Assembly: GCF_007954275.1 (NCBI RefSeq)
Contig: NZ_VOLT01000003.1
Span: forward strand, 434,001-498,000
DNA from: Colwellia demingiae
Lineage (GTDB): Bacteria; Pseudomonadota; Gammaproteobacteria; Enterobacterales; Alteromonadaceae
Direction: 5' to 3'
Length of the DNA: 64,000 nucleotides
A model generated the notes under the pieces. The model did not search any database and was not told where the DNA came from. It was given only the letters and a program-made list of their open reading frames with translations. Shown here one piece after another: positions 17,033 to 25,960 of the stretch (the stretch's first letter is position 1; each line of letters starts with the position of its first letter). A program made the position numbers and the translations under genes.

Positions 17033-17044
17033 CCTCGAGGCTAG
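17029..17044 (+). other. 16-bp perfect palindrome at the btuF stop
   Basis: CTAGCCTCGAGGCTAG overlaps the end of btuF and comes just before the btuB riboswitch. It could fold as a short hairpin that ends or trims the upstream transcript, but no T-run follows directly. Confidence 0.5.
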
Positions 17045-17057
17045 TCACTAAGAAATA

Positions 17058-17207
17058 TTTTAGGTGCCTATTAGCTTTATATGTAAGTAAGAGAATAACT
17101 TCAATAATAGCTAAAGGTGAAACGGGAAATTGGTTAAACCAATACTGCCCCCGCAACGGTGTGAGCTGCCAATCATTGGTAACTCAAGTCCGGAGACCGG
17201 CCTAAAA
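17058..17207 (+). promoter_or_regulatory. Cobalamin riboswitch upstream of btuB
   Basis: All main parts are present: outer stem TTTTAGG (17058-17064) with CCTAAAA (17201-17207), GGTGAAACGGGAA, CTGCCCCCGCAACGG, and the B12 box AAGTCCGGAGACCGGCC. A hairpin TAAGCAC/GTGCTTA (17223-17241) lies just before the btuB ribosome site and may be the switching platform. Confidence 0.95.
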
Positions 17208-17255
17208 TTTAATTTATCATTGTAAGCACGGTGGGTGCTTATAACTGAGGAAAAC

Positions 17256-19124
17256 ATGAAAAAAACTATAATAGCACTAAGTATTAGCAGCCTACTTTAC
17301 TCATCACTTTCTTTTGCAGAGCAAACTAGCGCTGCAACAATTGATAAAGCAGACGAAACCATTGTCATTACTGCTAACCGCAGTATTCAAGACAAATTTG
17401 ATACCTTAGCTGCGGTGAATATATTCACCAGAGAAAACATAGAACAAATTCAACCTTTGTCTATTAGTGACTTACTTGGCCGAGTTGCCGGGATATCGAT
17501 TAATACACAAGGTACTTCTGCGCATAAAACGTCTGCATTTGTACGTGGTACTAATTCAGACCATGTATTAGTGTTAGTTAATGGTGTTCGCGTTGGCTCT
17601 GCCACACTTGGCTCAAAAAGTCTTGCTGCGATACCTGTACAGTTAGTTGAGCGTGTAGAAGTCATTAAAGGACCTAGAGCTGCCTTGTGGGGTTCTGATG
17701 CTATTGGTGGTGTAATCCAAATTTTTACGCGTGACTTAGCTGCTGGTGAAGGCCAGGTAGGAATAAAAGTAGGCAGTGATAGCTTATATCAAGGTTATGG
17801 TGCATTAGGCTTTGGTAATAAAGAACACGGTTACACATTAAGCGCAACGGCAGAACAGTCTGATGGCTTTGATGTAATCGTACCTGATGGTAGTAGCAAA
17901 TATACCGTTGACCAAAATGATGCAGATGGCTATGACCGCCAATCGGTAAGCCTTTCTGGTACAAGTCAATTTACTCAAGCATATGCGCTGGAGTTAAACA
18001 CACAGTACGACCAAGGCACCACAGAAATTGATGCTAACACCAAATATAGTGGTGACGAAACCACTTACGAAAACTACCACTTTCTATTAAGAAACCATCT
18101 TCAGTTAGAACAGGTGTATTTGCAATTAGGTTTAAGTACCTCACAAGACAGCACTGAAGATAACTACAGTAAGTACAACACTTCAAATGGTAGTAGTAAT
18201 AAAAATAGCTTATTTACTACAAGCCGTGAACAAGTAACAGCCTTAGCTCAATTACCTTTAGCTGAATCATCAGAAGTTACTGCAGGTGTTGAGTGGTATA
18301 CAGAAAGCATTGAGAGTAATAAAGAATATGATGAAACGGATAGAGATGCTAGCGCAGTTTTTATCACGGGTCGTCATGATATTGAACAGGTAAAATTAGA
18401 AGTCTCTGTCCGTTATGATAAAGTTGGCGATATTGATAGCGAAACAACGTATCAAGTGGCTGCTGGTTACCAAGTTAATGACCAACTATTATTCTCTTTA
18501 AGCCACGGTACTGCTTTCAAAGCTCCTAGCTTTAATGACTTATATTACCCTTGGCAAGGCAATCCTGATTTAATCTCTGAAACTGCCGATAGCTCTGAAT
18601 TTTTAGCACGTTTTCAAAATGATATCCTCTCTGCAGAAATATCAATTTACCAATCAGATATTGATAACTTGATAGAATGGGCGCCTACTGCATCAGGTGC
18701 TTATAAGCCTTCAAATGTTGCAAAAGCTAAAATATTAGGTGCTGAAGCAACATTCAATGCTGATATATTTGACACCAACAACACGTTAACATTAAGTCAT
18801 GTTGATGCTGAAGATAAAACGACAGATCATCAGTTAGCTAGACGACCAAATTTTTCTGCCAATTATAACTTTGTCTACTCACTCAAACAGTTAGACTTTA
18901 CCTTTGATTTGAACTATCAAGGTAGTCGATATGACGGTGCTAACGACACAGAAAAAACACTTAAAGCCTTTACTTTACTTGATGTTGGTTTAAATTACCG
19001 ACTAAATAACCAAGTAAGTTTATTAGCGAAAGTAACAAACTTAACTGACAAAGATTATCAAACCTCAAGTGAATACCCTGGTTCAGAGCGTGGTTACACT
19101 CTGACACTAGATTATAAATTTTAA
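17256..19124 (+). CDS. btuB: TonB-dependent vitamin B12 outer-membrane receptor
   Basis: 622-aa outer-membrane beta-barrel transporter. A signal peptide (to about residue 22, SFAEQ) is followed by a Ton box ETIVITANR, the plug domain (LLGRVAGISINTQG, FVRGTNSDHVLVLVNGVRV, VERVEVIKGPRAALWGSDAIGG), the barrel, and a C-terminal strand ending in Phe (YTLTLDYKF). Length fits E. coli BtuB (614 aa). The ATG at 17256 has GAGGAAA before it; an upstream GTG at 17235 lies in the hairpin. It brings cobalamin into the periplasm using TonB energy and is under direct riboswitch control. Confidence 0.95.
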   Translation: MKKTIIALSISSLLYSSLSFAEQTSAATIDKADETIVITANRSIQDKFDTLAAVNIFTRENIEQIQPLSISDLLGRVAGISINTQGTSAHKTSAFVRGTNSDHVLVLVNGVRVGSATLGSKSLAAIPVQLVERVEVIKGPRAALWGSDAIGGVIQIFTRDLAAGEGQVGIKVGSDSLYQGYGALGFGNKEHGYTLSATAEQSDGFDVIVPDGSSKYTVDQNDADGYDRQSVSLSGTSQFTQAYALELNTQYDQGTTEIDANTKYSGDETTYENYHFLLRNHLQLEQVYLQLGLSTSQDSTEDNYSKYNTSNGSSNKNSLFTTSREQVTALAQLPLAESSEVTAGVEWYTESIESNKEYDETDRDASAVFITGRHDIEQVKLEVSVRYDKVGDIDSETTYQVAAGYQVNDQLLFSLSHGTAFKAPSFNDLYYPWQGNPDLISETADSSEFLARFQNDILSAEISIYQSDIDNLIEWAPTASGAYKPSNVAKAKILGAEATFNADIFDTNNTLTLSHVDAEDKTTDHQLARRPNFSANYNFVYSLKQLDFTFDLNYQGSRYDGANDTEKTLKAFTLLDVGLNYRLNNQVSLLAKVTNLTDKDYQTSSEYPGSERGYTLTLDYKF

Positions 19125-19161
19125 CTTAACGTTATATTTATAAATCACTGTTTTCACATAC

Positions 19162-19189
19162 AAAAAAGCCTGCAATTGCAGGCTTTTTT
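19162..19189. terminator. Bidirectional intrinsic terminator
   Basis: A 28-bp perfect palindrome (A6 GCCTGCAA, then its complement ending in T6) lies between btuB and the convergent lipoprotein gene. Confidence 0.9.
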
Positions 19190-19208
19190 ATTTACTAAGA
19201 ACAGCGAG

Positions 19209-20564
19209 TTATTTCAGCTTAATGCTGATTTCAACTTCATTAATATTTTTAACAAAATCATTGCTAGCATCTAAAGCATTATCTACCGTATTACCGCCTT
19301 GATAATATTTTATATATTCTTGATAATTATTTGTCATCATACTTTTTATTAAGTGTATATCAGTAGATTTTTTATCCGTATCAATATTAATAATATCTTT
19401 ATAACCAGTCAGGTCAGCACTGATTGCCAGCATACCTTGCTCTGGCCCATAGGATGTCCACTTCGCAGGCATTAACAACCCAGTATCAGGATCATAAGCG
19501 GTAAAAGTAAAGCTTATTACAGCCATTGGAAAACCTGACACTGCCGAGTAATCATAACTACCATCTTCTTTTATTTCTGAAAAGTTTCTATCATCAATCG
19601 GTGGGTTTTTCTCATTAGCTTTCACTAAAAACGAATCATCTGCAATTGTTGAAATCACTTGATGATGCGTCTTAATAACTGAACTGCCAAATATAGAACT
19701 ACTCTCATCAAAGGTCACACTGGCTTGAGATTGATAAAAAGTTTTACTGATATAATCATGGGTGCTAAAAACTAATACACTATCATCGTCTTTAGTGACC
19801 GCTATAGGGAAATGCGTAGTGCCTTCAATCAATTGATTAGTATTAAAATCCTGATGTGGCATGACTAAGTCAACCGCATCCGCTACTTGAAAAGCCGATA
19901 AAGTCCAAACGCCTGCTACATTTTCAGAAAAGTCATCTGAAAAATCTGCAGCAGCTATCGCTTTTTGATTTGCATCAGTGCCCTTCACTGAAAAAGAATG
20001 TAACGGCCATTCCCCCTCTACAGCACGACACACCTTCACACCTTCAAATAAAGTCGCACTGTCGTCAACTTCTTTCCAGTTATCAAAAGGTAATGAACTC
20101 GTTACATCCGTTTGTGTTACAAAAGGACGATGCGAAAGCTCAAGGCTCTGTGTTAGACACTCACAGCTAGTATTATCTACTAACTCATCAAATTGTGCTT
20201 GATAGTGCGACGGTGTTGCACTATTGGCTTGATAAAAGCTCACCACATTTAAACCTTGTGCTTCACTACCCTGCTGGTCTTTCGCCACTAGTGTGTAGTT
20301 TATAAACTCACTTTCGGTAACAAAGCTTATCTCACCATTGTCATCTGCTTTATACGTACTGAGTGTCTGCCAAGTATCATCTTGAAGTAAAAGTTCCACG
20401 TTAGTGAAGGCACTTGCCACGCCACAATCGTTCGTCAATTTTGCGGTTAATGAGAAAGTGTATTTAACAGGATCAACTGGCGCTTCAGGTGATGATGATG
20501 AACCACCACCGCAACCTTGAAGAAAAAGGCTTAGTAATAATGGGGGAATTAAGTATTTGTTCAA
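19209..20564 (-). CDS. Predicted lipoprotein of unknown function
   Basis: 451-aa protein with a lipoprotein signal and lipobox LQGC (Cys18), followed by a flexible GGGSSSSPEAPVDP linker. The rest is beta-rich, with an Ig/carboxypeptidase-like stretch at about 35-100 (SLTAKLTNDCGVASAFTNVELLLQ, then KADDNGEISF) and no recognised catalytic motif. I do not recognise the family. The anchor puts it in the inner or outer membrane facing the periplasm or surface. It is convergent to btuB and has its own upstream region; no B12 link is evident. Confidence 0.75.
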   Translation of the reverse strand: MNKYLIPPLLLSLFLQGCGGGSSSSPEAPVDPVKYTFSLTAKLTNDCGVASAFTNVELLLQDDTWQTLSTYKADDNGEISFVTESEFINYTLVAKDQQGSEAQGLNVVSFYQANSATPSHYQAQFDELVDNTSCECLTQSLELSHRPFVTQTDVTSSLPFDNWKEVDDSATLFEGVKVCRAVEGEWPLHSFSVKGTDANQKAIAAADFSDDFSENVAGVWTLSAFQVADAVDLVMPHQDFNTNQLIEGTTHFPIAVTKDDDSVLVFSTHDYISKTFYQSQASVTFDESSSIFGSSVIKTHHQVISTIADDSFLVKANEKNPPIDDRNFSEIKEDGSYDYSAVSGFPMAVISFTFTAYDPDTGLLMPAKWTSYGPEQGMLAISADLTGYKDIINIDTDKKSTDIHLIKSMMTNNYQEYIKYYQGGNTVDNALDASNDFVKNINEVEISIKLK

Positions 20565-20768
20565 GGGAGATCCTCAAGATGTTATTTCAAAAATAACGGA
20601 TAAGTGAAAATGATATAAATATTGCTGTTTTCGCATACGAATCAAAAATTTAATATGCTAAAGACAACGCAAAGCCAACCGAATTATACCTAAGTTTGAC
20701 TTTAATTAGCTAACTTTTGTTACCGCTATGGAGATGAAATCACTAAAGGAAGACTACAAGACCAGTCT

Positions 20769-20834
20769 TTTTGTAAAGCTCACTTGACTTATAAAAAAAA
20801 TACCATACAATAAAGTCAAGTGAACTTTACAAAA
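20769..20834 (+). promoter_or_regulatory. Promoter framed by a 22-bp inverted repeat (probable XRE operator)
   Basis: Two 22-bp arms (20769-20790 and 20813-20834) are inverted copies with one mismatch; each contains TGTAAAG and CACTTGACTT. The -35 TTGACT (20784-20789) lies in the left arm and the -10 TACAAT (20806-20811) ends at the right arm, with a 16-bp spacer. Binding there would block the polymerase, so autorepression by the XRE protein of the operon is likely. Confidence 0.75.
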
Positions 20835-20853
20835 AATCAAAGAGAGCTGACTT

Positions 20854-21276
20854 ATGACTAAGCAAGATTGTGAACATAACAACTACCAAACAAAAAATAA
20901 TACTAATACCAGAACATTAAGAAATTGGACAATTGTTTGGGTTATTACTATGGCCATCGCCGCTTTTGCGCCAAGATTTATTTGGGATTTCAATACAAGC
21001 TTAACCATTATTACCTTGTTAATTAATTTAGCTGTTGGTTTTCGAATGTTAGTTGCTAATAGAAAATATTTACGTGGTTTAGATGAAATGCAGCAAAAAA
21101 TACTTTTCGATGCAATGGCTTTTACCTTAGGTGTTGGGTTAGTAATAGGTCTAAGTTATGAGCTGTTAGAAGATATTAAACTGATTGGCTTTGAGCCTGA
21201 AATATCTCATTTAATTATTGTTATGTGCCTTACCTATTTAACCGCGATTATTGCAGGTCATAGGAAGTACCGATGA
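20854..21276 (+). CDS. Small multi-pass membrane protein, paired with XRE regulator
   Basis: 140-aa protein with about four membrane helices: one after TLRNWT, one at LTIITLLINLAVGF, one at AFTLGVGLVIGLSYEL and one at LIIVMCLTYLTAIIAG. A short cytoplasmic segment RKYLRGLDEMQQKI between helices is typical of membrane partners of small XRE repressors (DUF2178-like group). Its stop overlaps the start of the XRE gene by 4 bp. Function unknown; it could sense membrane state or hold the repressor. Confidence 0.82.
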   Translation: MTKQDCEHNNYQTKNNTNTRTLRNWTIVWVITMAIAAFAPRFIWDFNTSLTIITLLINLAVGFRMLVANRKYLRGLDEMQQKILFDAMAFTLGVGLVIGLSYELLEDIKLIGFEPEISHLIIVMCLTYLTAIIAGHRKYR

Positions 21277-21476
21277 AAAACCGCTTAAAAGTGTTACGAG
21301 CTGAACGTGACTGGACACAAGCTCAACTTGCTAGTGCCCTAGAAGTATCAAGACAAACGATCAACGCCATTGAAAAAGGTAAGTTTGATCCCAGTTTACC
21401 CTTAGCATTTAAAGCAGCGAGACTATTTAATTTAACGATTGAAGATATCTTTGATGATGAAGTTGAAACAACATAG
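21273..21476 (+). CDS. Short XRE-family transcriptional regulator
   Basis: 67-aa helix-turn-helix protein, almost the whole length being the DNA-binding domain (WTQAQLASALEVSRQTINAIEKG). The ATGA overlap with the membrane protein gene implies translational coupling. It belongs to the compact Xre group with YozG-like architecture and an acidic C-terminus (DIFDDEVETT). The near-perfect inverted repeat over the operon promoter is the natural binding site. Confidence 0.92.
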   Translation: MKNRLKVLRAERDWTQAQLASALEVSRQTINAIEKGKFDPSLPLAFKAARLFNLTIEDIFDDEVETT

Positions 21477-21507
21477 CCTTGTTTGATGACAAACTAGCTT
21501 ACAAAAT

Positions 21508-21535
21508 TGTCGCGCTAACCATAGTTAACGCGACA
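21508..21535 (+). terminator. Hairpin after the XRE gene
   Basis: TGTCGCG pairs with CGCGACA, with an inner TAAC/GTTA and one mismatch. The T-run after it is poor, so termination is only likely. Confidence 0.5.
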
Positions 21536-21668
21536 TCAACGTCTCCATTGCAAGATCCTCTGCGAGCATTAATTACTTCACCATGGTATTTGCTAACTTG
21601 ATATGACAGGGGCAAGCCCCCATTTAATATCAATAAATATTAATCACTACCTGATACACGACCCTACT

Positions 21669-22187
21669 ATGCGTTTACTCAAATCAACTGTTCATCCTGA
21701 CATAAAGAATCTTTCAGCCAAAAGTTTCACCCGAAATGCGACCAGAGCCATTGTGCTTAATGGGGATAATATTTTACTGCTATATACCAAGCGGTATCAC
21801 GACTACAGCTTACCTGGTGGTGGTATTGATGAGGGTGAAAGTAATGTCGATGGACTCATTCGCGAGCTAAAAGAAGAAACTGGCGCACATAGTGTTAAAG
21901 ATGTTGAAGCGTTTGGTCTTTATGAAGAGTATCGACCATGGCATAAAGAAGGTTTTACTATTGTTCATATGCAATCTTATTGTTATACCTGCACCATTGA
22001 TGATGAATTACTTGAGCCTGAACTTGAAGCACATGAATTGAGTAACGGTATGCACCCTGTCTGGATGAATATCCATCAGGCTATTGCACACAACGAAGAA
22101 ACCATAGCTAAAAGTGATAAAAAAGGCCTATCGATTGAACGTGAAACTTTCTTACTAAAGCGTATTGTCTGTGAATTATTAAACTAA
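21669..22187 (+). CDS. Nudix hydrolase
   Basis: 172-aa hydrolase of nucleoside diphosphate-linked compounds. The Nudix box at about residues 50-72 runs GGGIDEGES..., then RELKEETGA, with the expected Glu residues. It starts at ATG 21669; the frame is open to 21603 but no good ribosome site is seen for an earlier start. The rest of the fold is a single domain with no second module, so the substrate (an NDP-sugar, dNTP or similar) cannot be inferred. A foldback element follows at once. Confidence 0.9.
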   Translation: MRLLKSTVHPDIKNLSAKSFTRNATRAIVLNGDNILLLYTKRYHDYSLPGGGIDEGESNVDGLIRELKEETGAHSVKDVEAFGLYEEYRPWHKEGFTIVHMQSYCYTCTIDDELLEPELEAHELSNGMHPVWMNIHQAIAHNEETIAKSDKKGLSIERETFLLKRIVCELLN

Positions 22188-22195
22188 GCTGAGCC

Positions 22196-22420
22196 TATAC
22201 CCAAGCCACTTGAATATGCAGGTTTCAGCTGGAATTAGAAACGCCTTTAGGCAAGGCATTGATTGAAGATAATAGTTATTCAGGAGAATGTGCTCCTGCA
22301 TTCTCTAATAAGCTACATCCATGTAGCGTTATTGTCGAAATCAATAACGTAGCCTAAAGCGTTTCTAAACCAGCCCTATGGGGAGTCCTGAAACACACAG
22401 CTTCAAGTGGCTTGGGTATA
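22196..22420. repeat. 225-bp foldback (MITE-like) element, family A, complete copy
   Basis: Perfect 19-bp terminal inverted repeats TATACCCAAGCCACTTGAA are at 22196-22214 and 22402-22420. The interior is also roughly self-complementary (GTTTCAG, CTGG, TTAGAAACGC, TTTAGGC and TTGATT recur in reverse in the other half). It has no ORF. Relatives occur at 60599-60778 (larger, right end lost) and 3463-3508 (remnant). It occupies nearly the whole gap between the Nudix and GST genes. Confidence 0.88.
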
Positions 22421-22439
22421 TATCTCGTTAGACTTCTCA

Positions 22440-23129
22440 TTAATTAGCACCAAATAAAACATCTTGCGGTTCATCTGCCCACAATGGATGTTTTGCCATC
22501 ACTTTAGTAAAAACAGGGCTCTGCAGATAACCATTTAACCATCGCCTTACCATCGGGTAAGGTGATTGCAAATACCATTGGCGTTCGATTCGTGCAAACT
22601 GTCGTATAAAAGGTATTAACGCAATATCGGCAAGACTTTCTTTCTCTGACATTAAAAACGCATGCTCAGTTAAACGTTGTTCTAATTGTTGTATGTATTG
22701 CTCACAAACGGCTCGGCATTGGGCAACATTATCTTCTTGGTAACGTTTAGCGCACTTGTACGCTTCTAAGCTTATTTTAAAATTAATATCAAATTCATTA
22801 ATGAGTAAAAGCATTTCAGATAATGCACCGTCTTGGTGACAATGCAGTAAATCAGCAGGATCAGTTTGTTGTAGTGCCCATAACATTACCTCTAAACTTT
22901 CTTCGATTACCTTGCCATTCGCTAGCACTATTACCGGCACTGTACCTTTAGGTGAAACGGCTATCATTTCTGCCGGTTTGTTACTTAATACCAAATCTCG
23001 TAGTAATACCGTCTGCTTCGCTTTAAAAATAGCAAGTCTTGCACGCATAGCATAAGGACAATTTCTTAGGGAATAAAGAATAGGTAAACTACTCGTGTCA
23101 TTACTTTTTTCATGAAAAGTGTCATTCAT
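22440..23129 (-). CDS. Glutathione S-transferase-like protein
   Basis: 229-aa protein with a thioredoxin-like N-terminal GST domain (ILYSLRNCPYAMRARLAI; Cys24 in a CPYA motif) and VSPKGTVPVIVLANGKVIEESLEVMLW (the glutathione-binding Ser/Pro region), then an all-helical C-terminal domain. The CPYA motif is that of omega- or glutaredoxin-like GSTs that use Cys rather than Tyr or Ser. Substrate unknown. A single gene between the foldback element and the U32 gene, transcribed away from the latter. Confidence 0.88.
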   Translation of the reverse strand: MNDTFHEKSNDTSSLPILYSLRNCPYAMRARLAIFKAKQTVLLRDLVLSNKPAEMIAVSPKGTVPVIVLANGKVIEESLEVMLWALQQTDPADLLHCHQDGALSEMLLLINEFDINFKISLEAYKCAKRYQEDNVAQCRAVCEQYIQQLEQRLTEHAFLMSEKESLADIALIPFIRQFARIERQWYLQSPYPMVRRWLNGYLQSPVFTKVMAKHPLWADEPQDVLFGAN

Positions 23130-23273
23130 TGATAGGGTATTCCAGTGCAGTAATGATTTATGATAGTAAGTATCAAAATAAATAAGCGACTTAAACGGTA
23201 TTCATTACCTCATTTTACCAGTAAAATCCCCCCTTTGAAATTTAACCGCCGTTTAATTGGCTAAAGTTGTAAA

Positions 23274-25622
23274 ATGAGTCCTAAAATAGAATTATTAGCC
23301 CCCGGTGGTGATATCGACGCGATCAAGGCAGCCATTATTGCTGGCGCCGATGCAGTGTACTGCGGTTTAGATACCTTTAATGCGAGAAATCGTGCTGCTA
23401 ATATTTCTTTTGATGAACTCGTTGGAATTATTAGGCTCGCACATGAGTATGAATGCCAAATATTCTTAACACTGAATATCATTATTCTAGAGCGAGAATT
23501 TAAAACGCTAGCTAAACTGTTGAGTAAATTAGCTAACACCACCCTTGATGGTGTTATTGTGCAAGATTTAGGTATGCTTTATATTCTTAAAAAGCACTTC
23601 CCTACCCTAGATATTCACGCCTCAACGCAGTTAACAACGCATAACATTGGTCAAATTCCTTTTTTGAAAAAACTCGGTGCCTCACGAGTTAACTTATCCC
23701 GTGAATTAGACTTAAAAGAAATCAGCGCGATTACTGCCGTATCACTTGAAGAAAATATACTTACCGAAGTATTTGTACACGGCTCATTATGTGTCGCTTT
23801 CTCTGGTTTATGTTATTCCACCTCAGCAAGTGTGGGTAATTCAGGTAATAGAGGACGTTGTAGTCAAGCGTGTCGTGAAGAATATAAACCTACTGAATCA
23901 GGTAATAAATTTCCATTAAATATTAAAGACAACTCTGCATTTTTTGATTTACCAGCATTGATAGAAGCCGGCGTTCACTCCTTTAAAGTGGAAGGACGTA
24001 TCAAAGGCGCAAGTTATGTGCATACCGTTATTGATAGCTTCCGCAAACAAATAGACGGATTTGTAGAAACAGGTGAATTACTTGAAGATGGCGAACGCCT
24101 TTACAAGGTATTTAACCGTGATTTTTCTAATGCCTTTTTACGTGGCGATTTAAACCAATCGATGTTTATTGAAAACCCACGTGATAACTCTAAATACCAC
24201 GCTATTGATAAAAGTAATGCGATCTCTGTAGTACAAATTCAAGACGTTGAACAAAGCTTAAATGATGAAAAAGAAGAAATACACGCGGATGTATTTGATA
24301 AAATAAAACACCTAAGTATCGATAAACGTAATCTCTCATTAGCATTCTCAGGTGAAGTAGGCGAACCATTAACCGTAACGATAAAAATTAATGAGCCCCA
24401 TGGCCAAAAAATAACCCAAGGGTTTTCTGAGGAAGTGGCACCAGAACAAGTTCATGTTATGCAGTCTGAACGTGCACTTATCGCCAGTGAAAAAAATTGC
24501 ATTGATCATAGTGCTATAGAAAAACGCTTTAAAAGTTTCAATAACGCAGAGTTCAACTTAACCGAGTTAACTACTGACGACATTCCAGCAAGTGTCACCA
24601 TTCCTTTTAAAGAGCTTACTGCGCTTAAAAATAAGATTGCCGCCTTACTCAATGACGGTATCACTGTATTAGCTGAAGTTGAGTTACCTAAGTTAGTACG
24701 TCATGCTAAAAAAGACGACGCTGCTAAATTATCGCTATTAATATGCGATGAGAGCGATATCAACCTAGGTGATATAACCGATGCCGATATTTACTTTAAA
24801 CTGCCTGATGCTTATAAACGTGGCTGTACTAAATACGTCAGCTTTTTCAAAGAGAATCCACGTCTTATTCCATGGTTCCCATCAGTGTTAATTGGCAAAG
24901 ACTATGATGTAGCGGTAAATATTTTAGAACAAGTAAAGCCTAAATTAATCGTTACTAACAACACGGGTATTGCCAATAGAGCGTTTGAGTTAGGTATCGA
25001 GTGGATTGCTGGACCTTTCTTAAACACGACCAATTCATATGCATTATTAGCGATGAAAGAAAGTTTCAACTGTAGTGGTGCTTTTATTTCAAATGAAATA
25101 AACCGCCAACAAATGAAAACTATCGCACGTCCTGAAAACTTCAAAATGCTCTACAGCGTTTATCACCCAATTTTATTAATGACCAGCAGACAGTGTTTCT
25201 TCCAACAAAGTGTTGGTTGTGAAAAGCCGCGTATTGATAATGGCTGTATGTTGTCATGCGATAAATCAACGAGCATAACCAACCTTAAAGGGGTTTCTTT
25301 TGCCATTGATAAACAAAAAGCGGGCTACCCAAGTATTTATAATAAAGATCAGTTTTTAAATACCGAAATAATCCAAGACTTAACGCAGTTATTTGATGGT
25401 TTCATGATTGATTTAACCAACATTGGCGCGGGCGATAAAGAGTCACCAGATAAAGCCATGCTTATCAAACAATTTGAACAATTACTTGAGCAGGGTAAGA
25501 ACGATAATAGCGAATCAGGTCGCTACTCGAATGCACTGTCAAGCGAGCAAACAGCAGCACAAGAAACGCTTAATTCGCTAGTGCCGGATTCAACCAATGT
25601 GCAATATCATAATGGTCTGTAA
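23274..25622 (+). CDS. U32 family protein (RlhA/TrhP-like, probable RNA-modifying)
   Basis: 782-aa protein of the peptidase U32 family. The N-terminal TIM-barrel-like domain starts IELLAPGGDIDAIKAAIIAGADAVYCG and carries the U32 signature EVFVHGSLCVAFSGLCYSTS followed by RGRCSQACREEY, which in this family binds an Fe-S cluster; further Cys lie at ...SRQCFFQQSVGCEKPR and GCMLSCD. It is longer than E. coli RlhA (about 650 aa), with a beta-rich segment around residues 340-450 (SLAFSGEVGEPLTVTI) and a low-complexity C-terminal tail. By homology it is more likely an RNA hydroxylation factor (23S or tRNA) than a protease. Which RNA is not known. Confidence 0.8.
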   Translation: MSPKIELLAPGGDIDAIKAAIIAGADAVYCGLDTFNARNRAANISFDELVGIIRLAHEYECQIFLTLNIIILEREFKTLAKLLSKLANTTLDGVIVQDLGMLYILKKHFPTLDIHASTQLTTHNIGQIPFLKKLGASRVNLSRELDLKEISAITAVSLEENILTEVFVHGSLCVAFSGLCYSTSASVGNSGNRGRCSQACREEYKPTESGNKFPLNIKDNSAFFDLPALIEAGVHSFKVEGRIKGASYVHTVIDSFRKQIDGFVETGELLEDGERLYKVFNRDFSNAFLRGDLNQSMFIENPRDNSKYHAIDKSNAISVVQIQDVEQSLNDEKEEIHADVFDKIKHLSIDKRNLSLAFSGEVGEPLTVTIKINEPHGQKITQGFSEEVAPEQVHVMQSERALIASEKNCIDHSAIEKRFKSFNNAEFNLTELTTDDIPASVTIPFKELTALKNKIAALLNDGITVLAEVELPKLVRHAKKDDAAKLSLLICDESDINLGDITDADIYFKLPDAYKRGCTKYVSFFKENPRLIPWFPSVLIGKDYDVAVNILEQVKPKLIVTNNTGIANRAFELGIEWIAGPFLNTTNSYALLAMKESFNCSGAFISNEINRQQMKTIARPENFKMLYSVYHPILLMTSRQCFFQQSVGCEKPRIDNGCMLSCDKSTSITNLKGVSFAIDKQKAGYPSIYNKDQFLNTEIIQDLTQLFDGFMIDLTNIGAGDKESPDKAMLIKQFEQLLEQGKNDNSESGRYSNALSSEQTAAQETLNSLVPDSTNVQYHNGL

Positions 25623-25666
25623 TTAACTCTGCGGCAAACAATCGAGTTTGGGAGAAATTAAACAAT

Positions 25667-25706
25667 AAAAGAGTCGCTAACATTCAACTGTTAGCGGCTT
25701 TTATTT
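25667..25706 (+). terminator. Intrinsic terminator of the U32 gene
   Basis: Stem AAAAGAGTCGCTAACA with TGTTAGCGGCTTTT (one extra base), loop TTCAAC, then TATTTTAT. It lies 45 bp after the stop codon. The rest of the gap to 25960 has another hairpin at 25898-25925 and no gene that I can see. Confidence 0.85.
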
Positions 25707-25897
25707 TATATAAGGAGTAAGTTTATTCAAAAGACTATCTTAGTATTAGTCTATTTCTCCCAAATAATAATCCTAAGCATTGGAGCCATATCTCTTGCGC
25801 TCATCATCTCAGGGTGAGCTAGCAGTATTAAGTTCATTTCTATGACACTTAGTAGGCCCAAGTGCATCTAACCCAGACTAACCGTATAATGCGAAAC

Positions 25898-25925
25898 CAC
25901 TGAGACTTTACAATTAAGCTCAGTG
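25898..25925 (-). terminator. Hairpin downstream of the TauE gene
   Basis: CACTGAG (25898-25904) and CTCAGTG (25919-25925) pair, with an inner CTT/AAG and one bulge. It is 35 bp past the stop of the minus-strand exporter gene. The T-run is weak. Confidence 0.5.
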
Positions 25926-25960
25926 ATGTTTCTATTTATGGAAGCTTGATAACCTTGCCT

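Noticed and set aside
17235..17255. GTG start for btuB
   Set aside because: It lies inside a predicted hairpin; the signal peptide and ribosome site fit ATG 17256.
22196..22420. A CRISPR array or integron site at this repeat
   Set aside because: There are only two inverted ends and no regularly spaced direct repeats or integrase.
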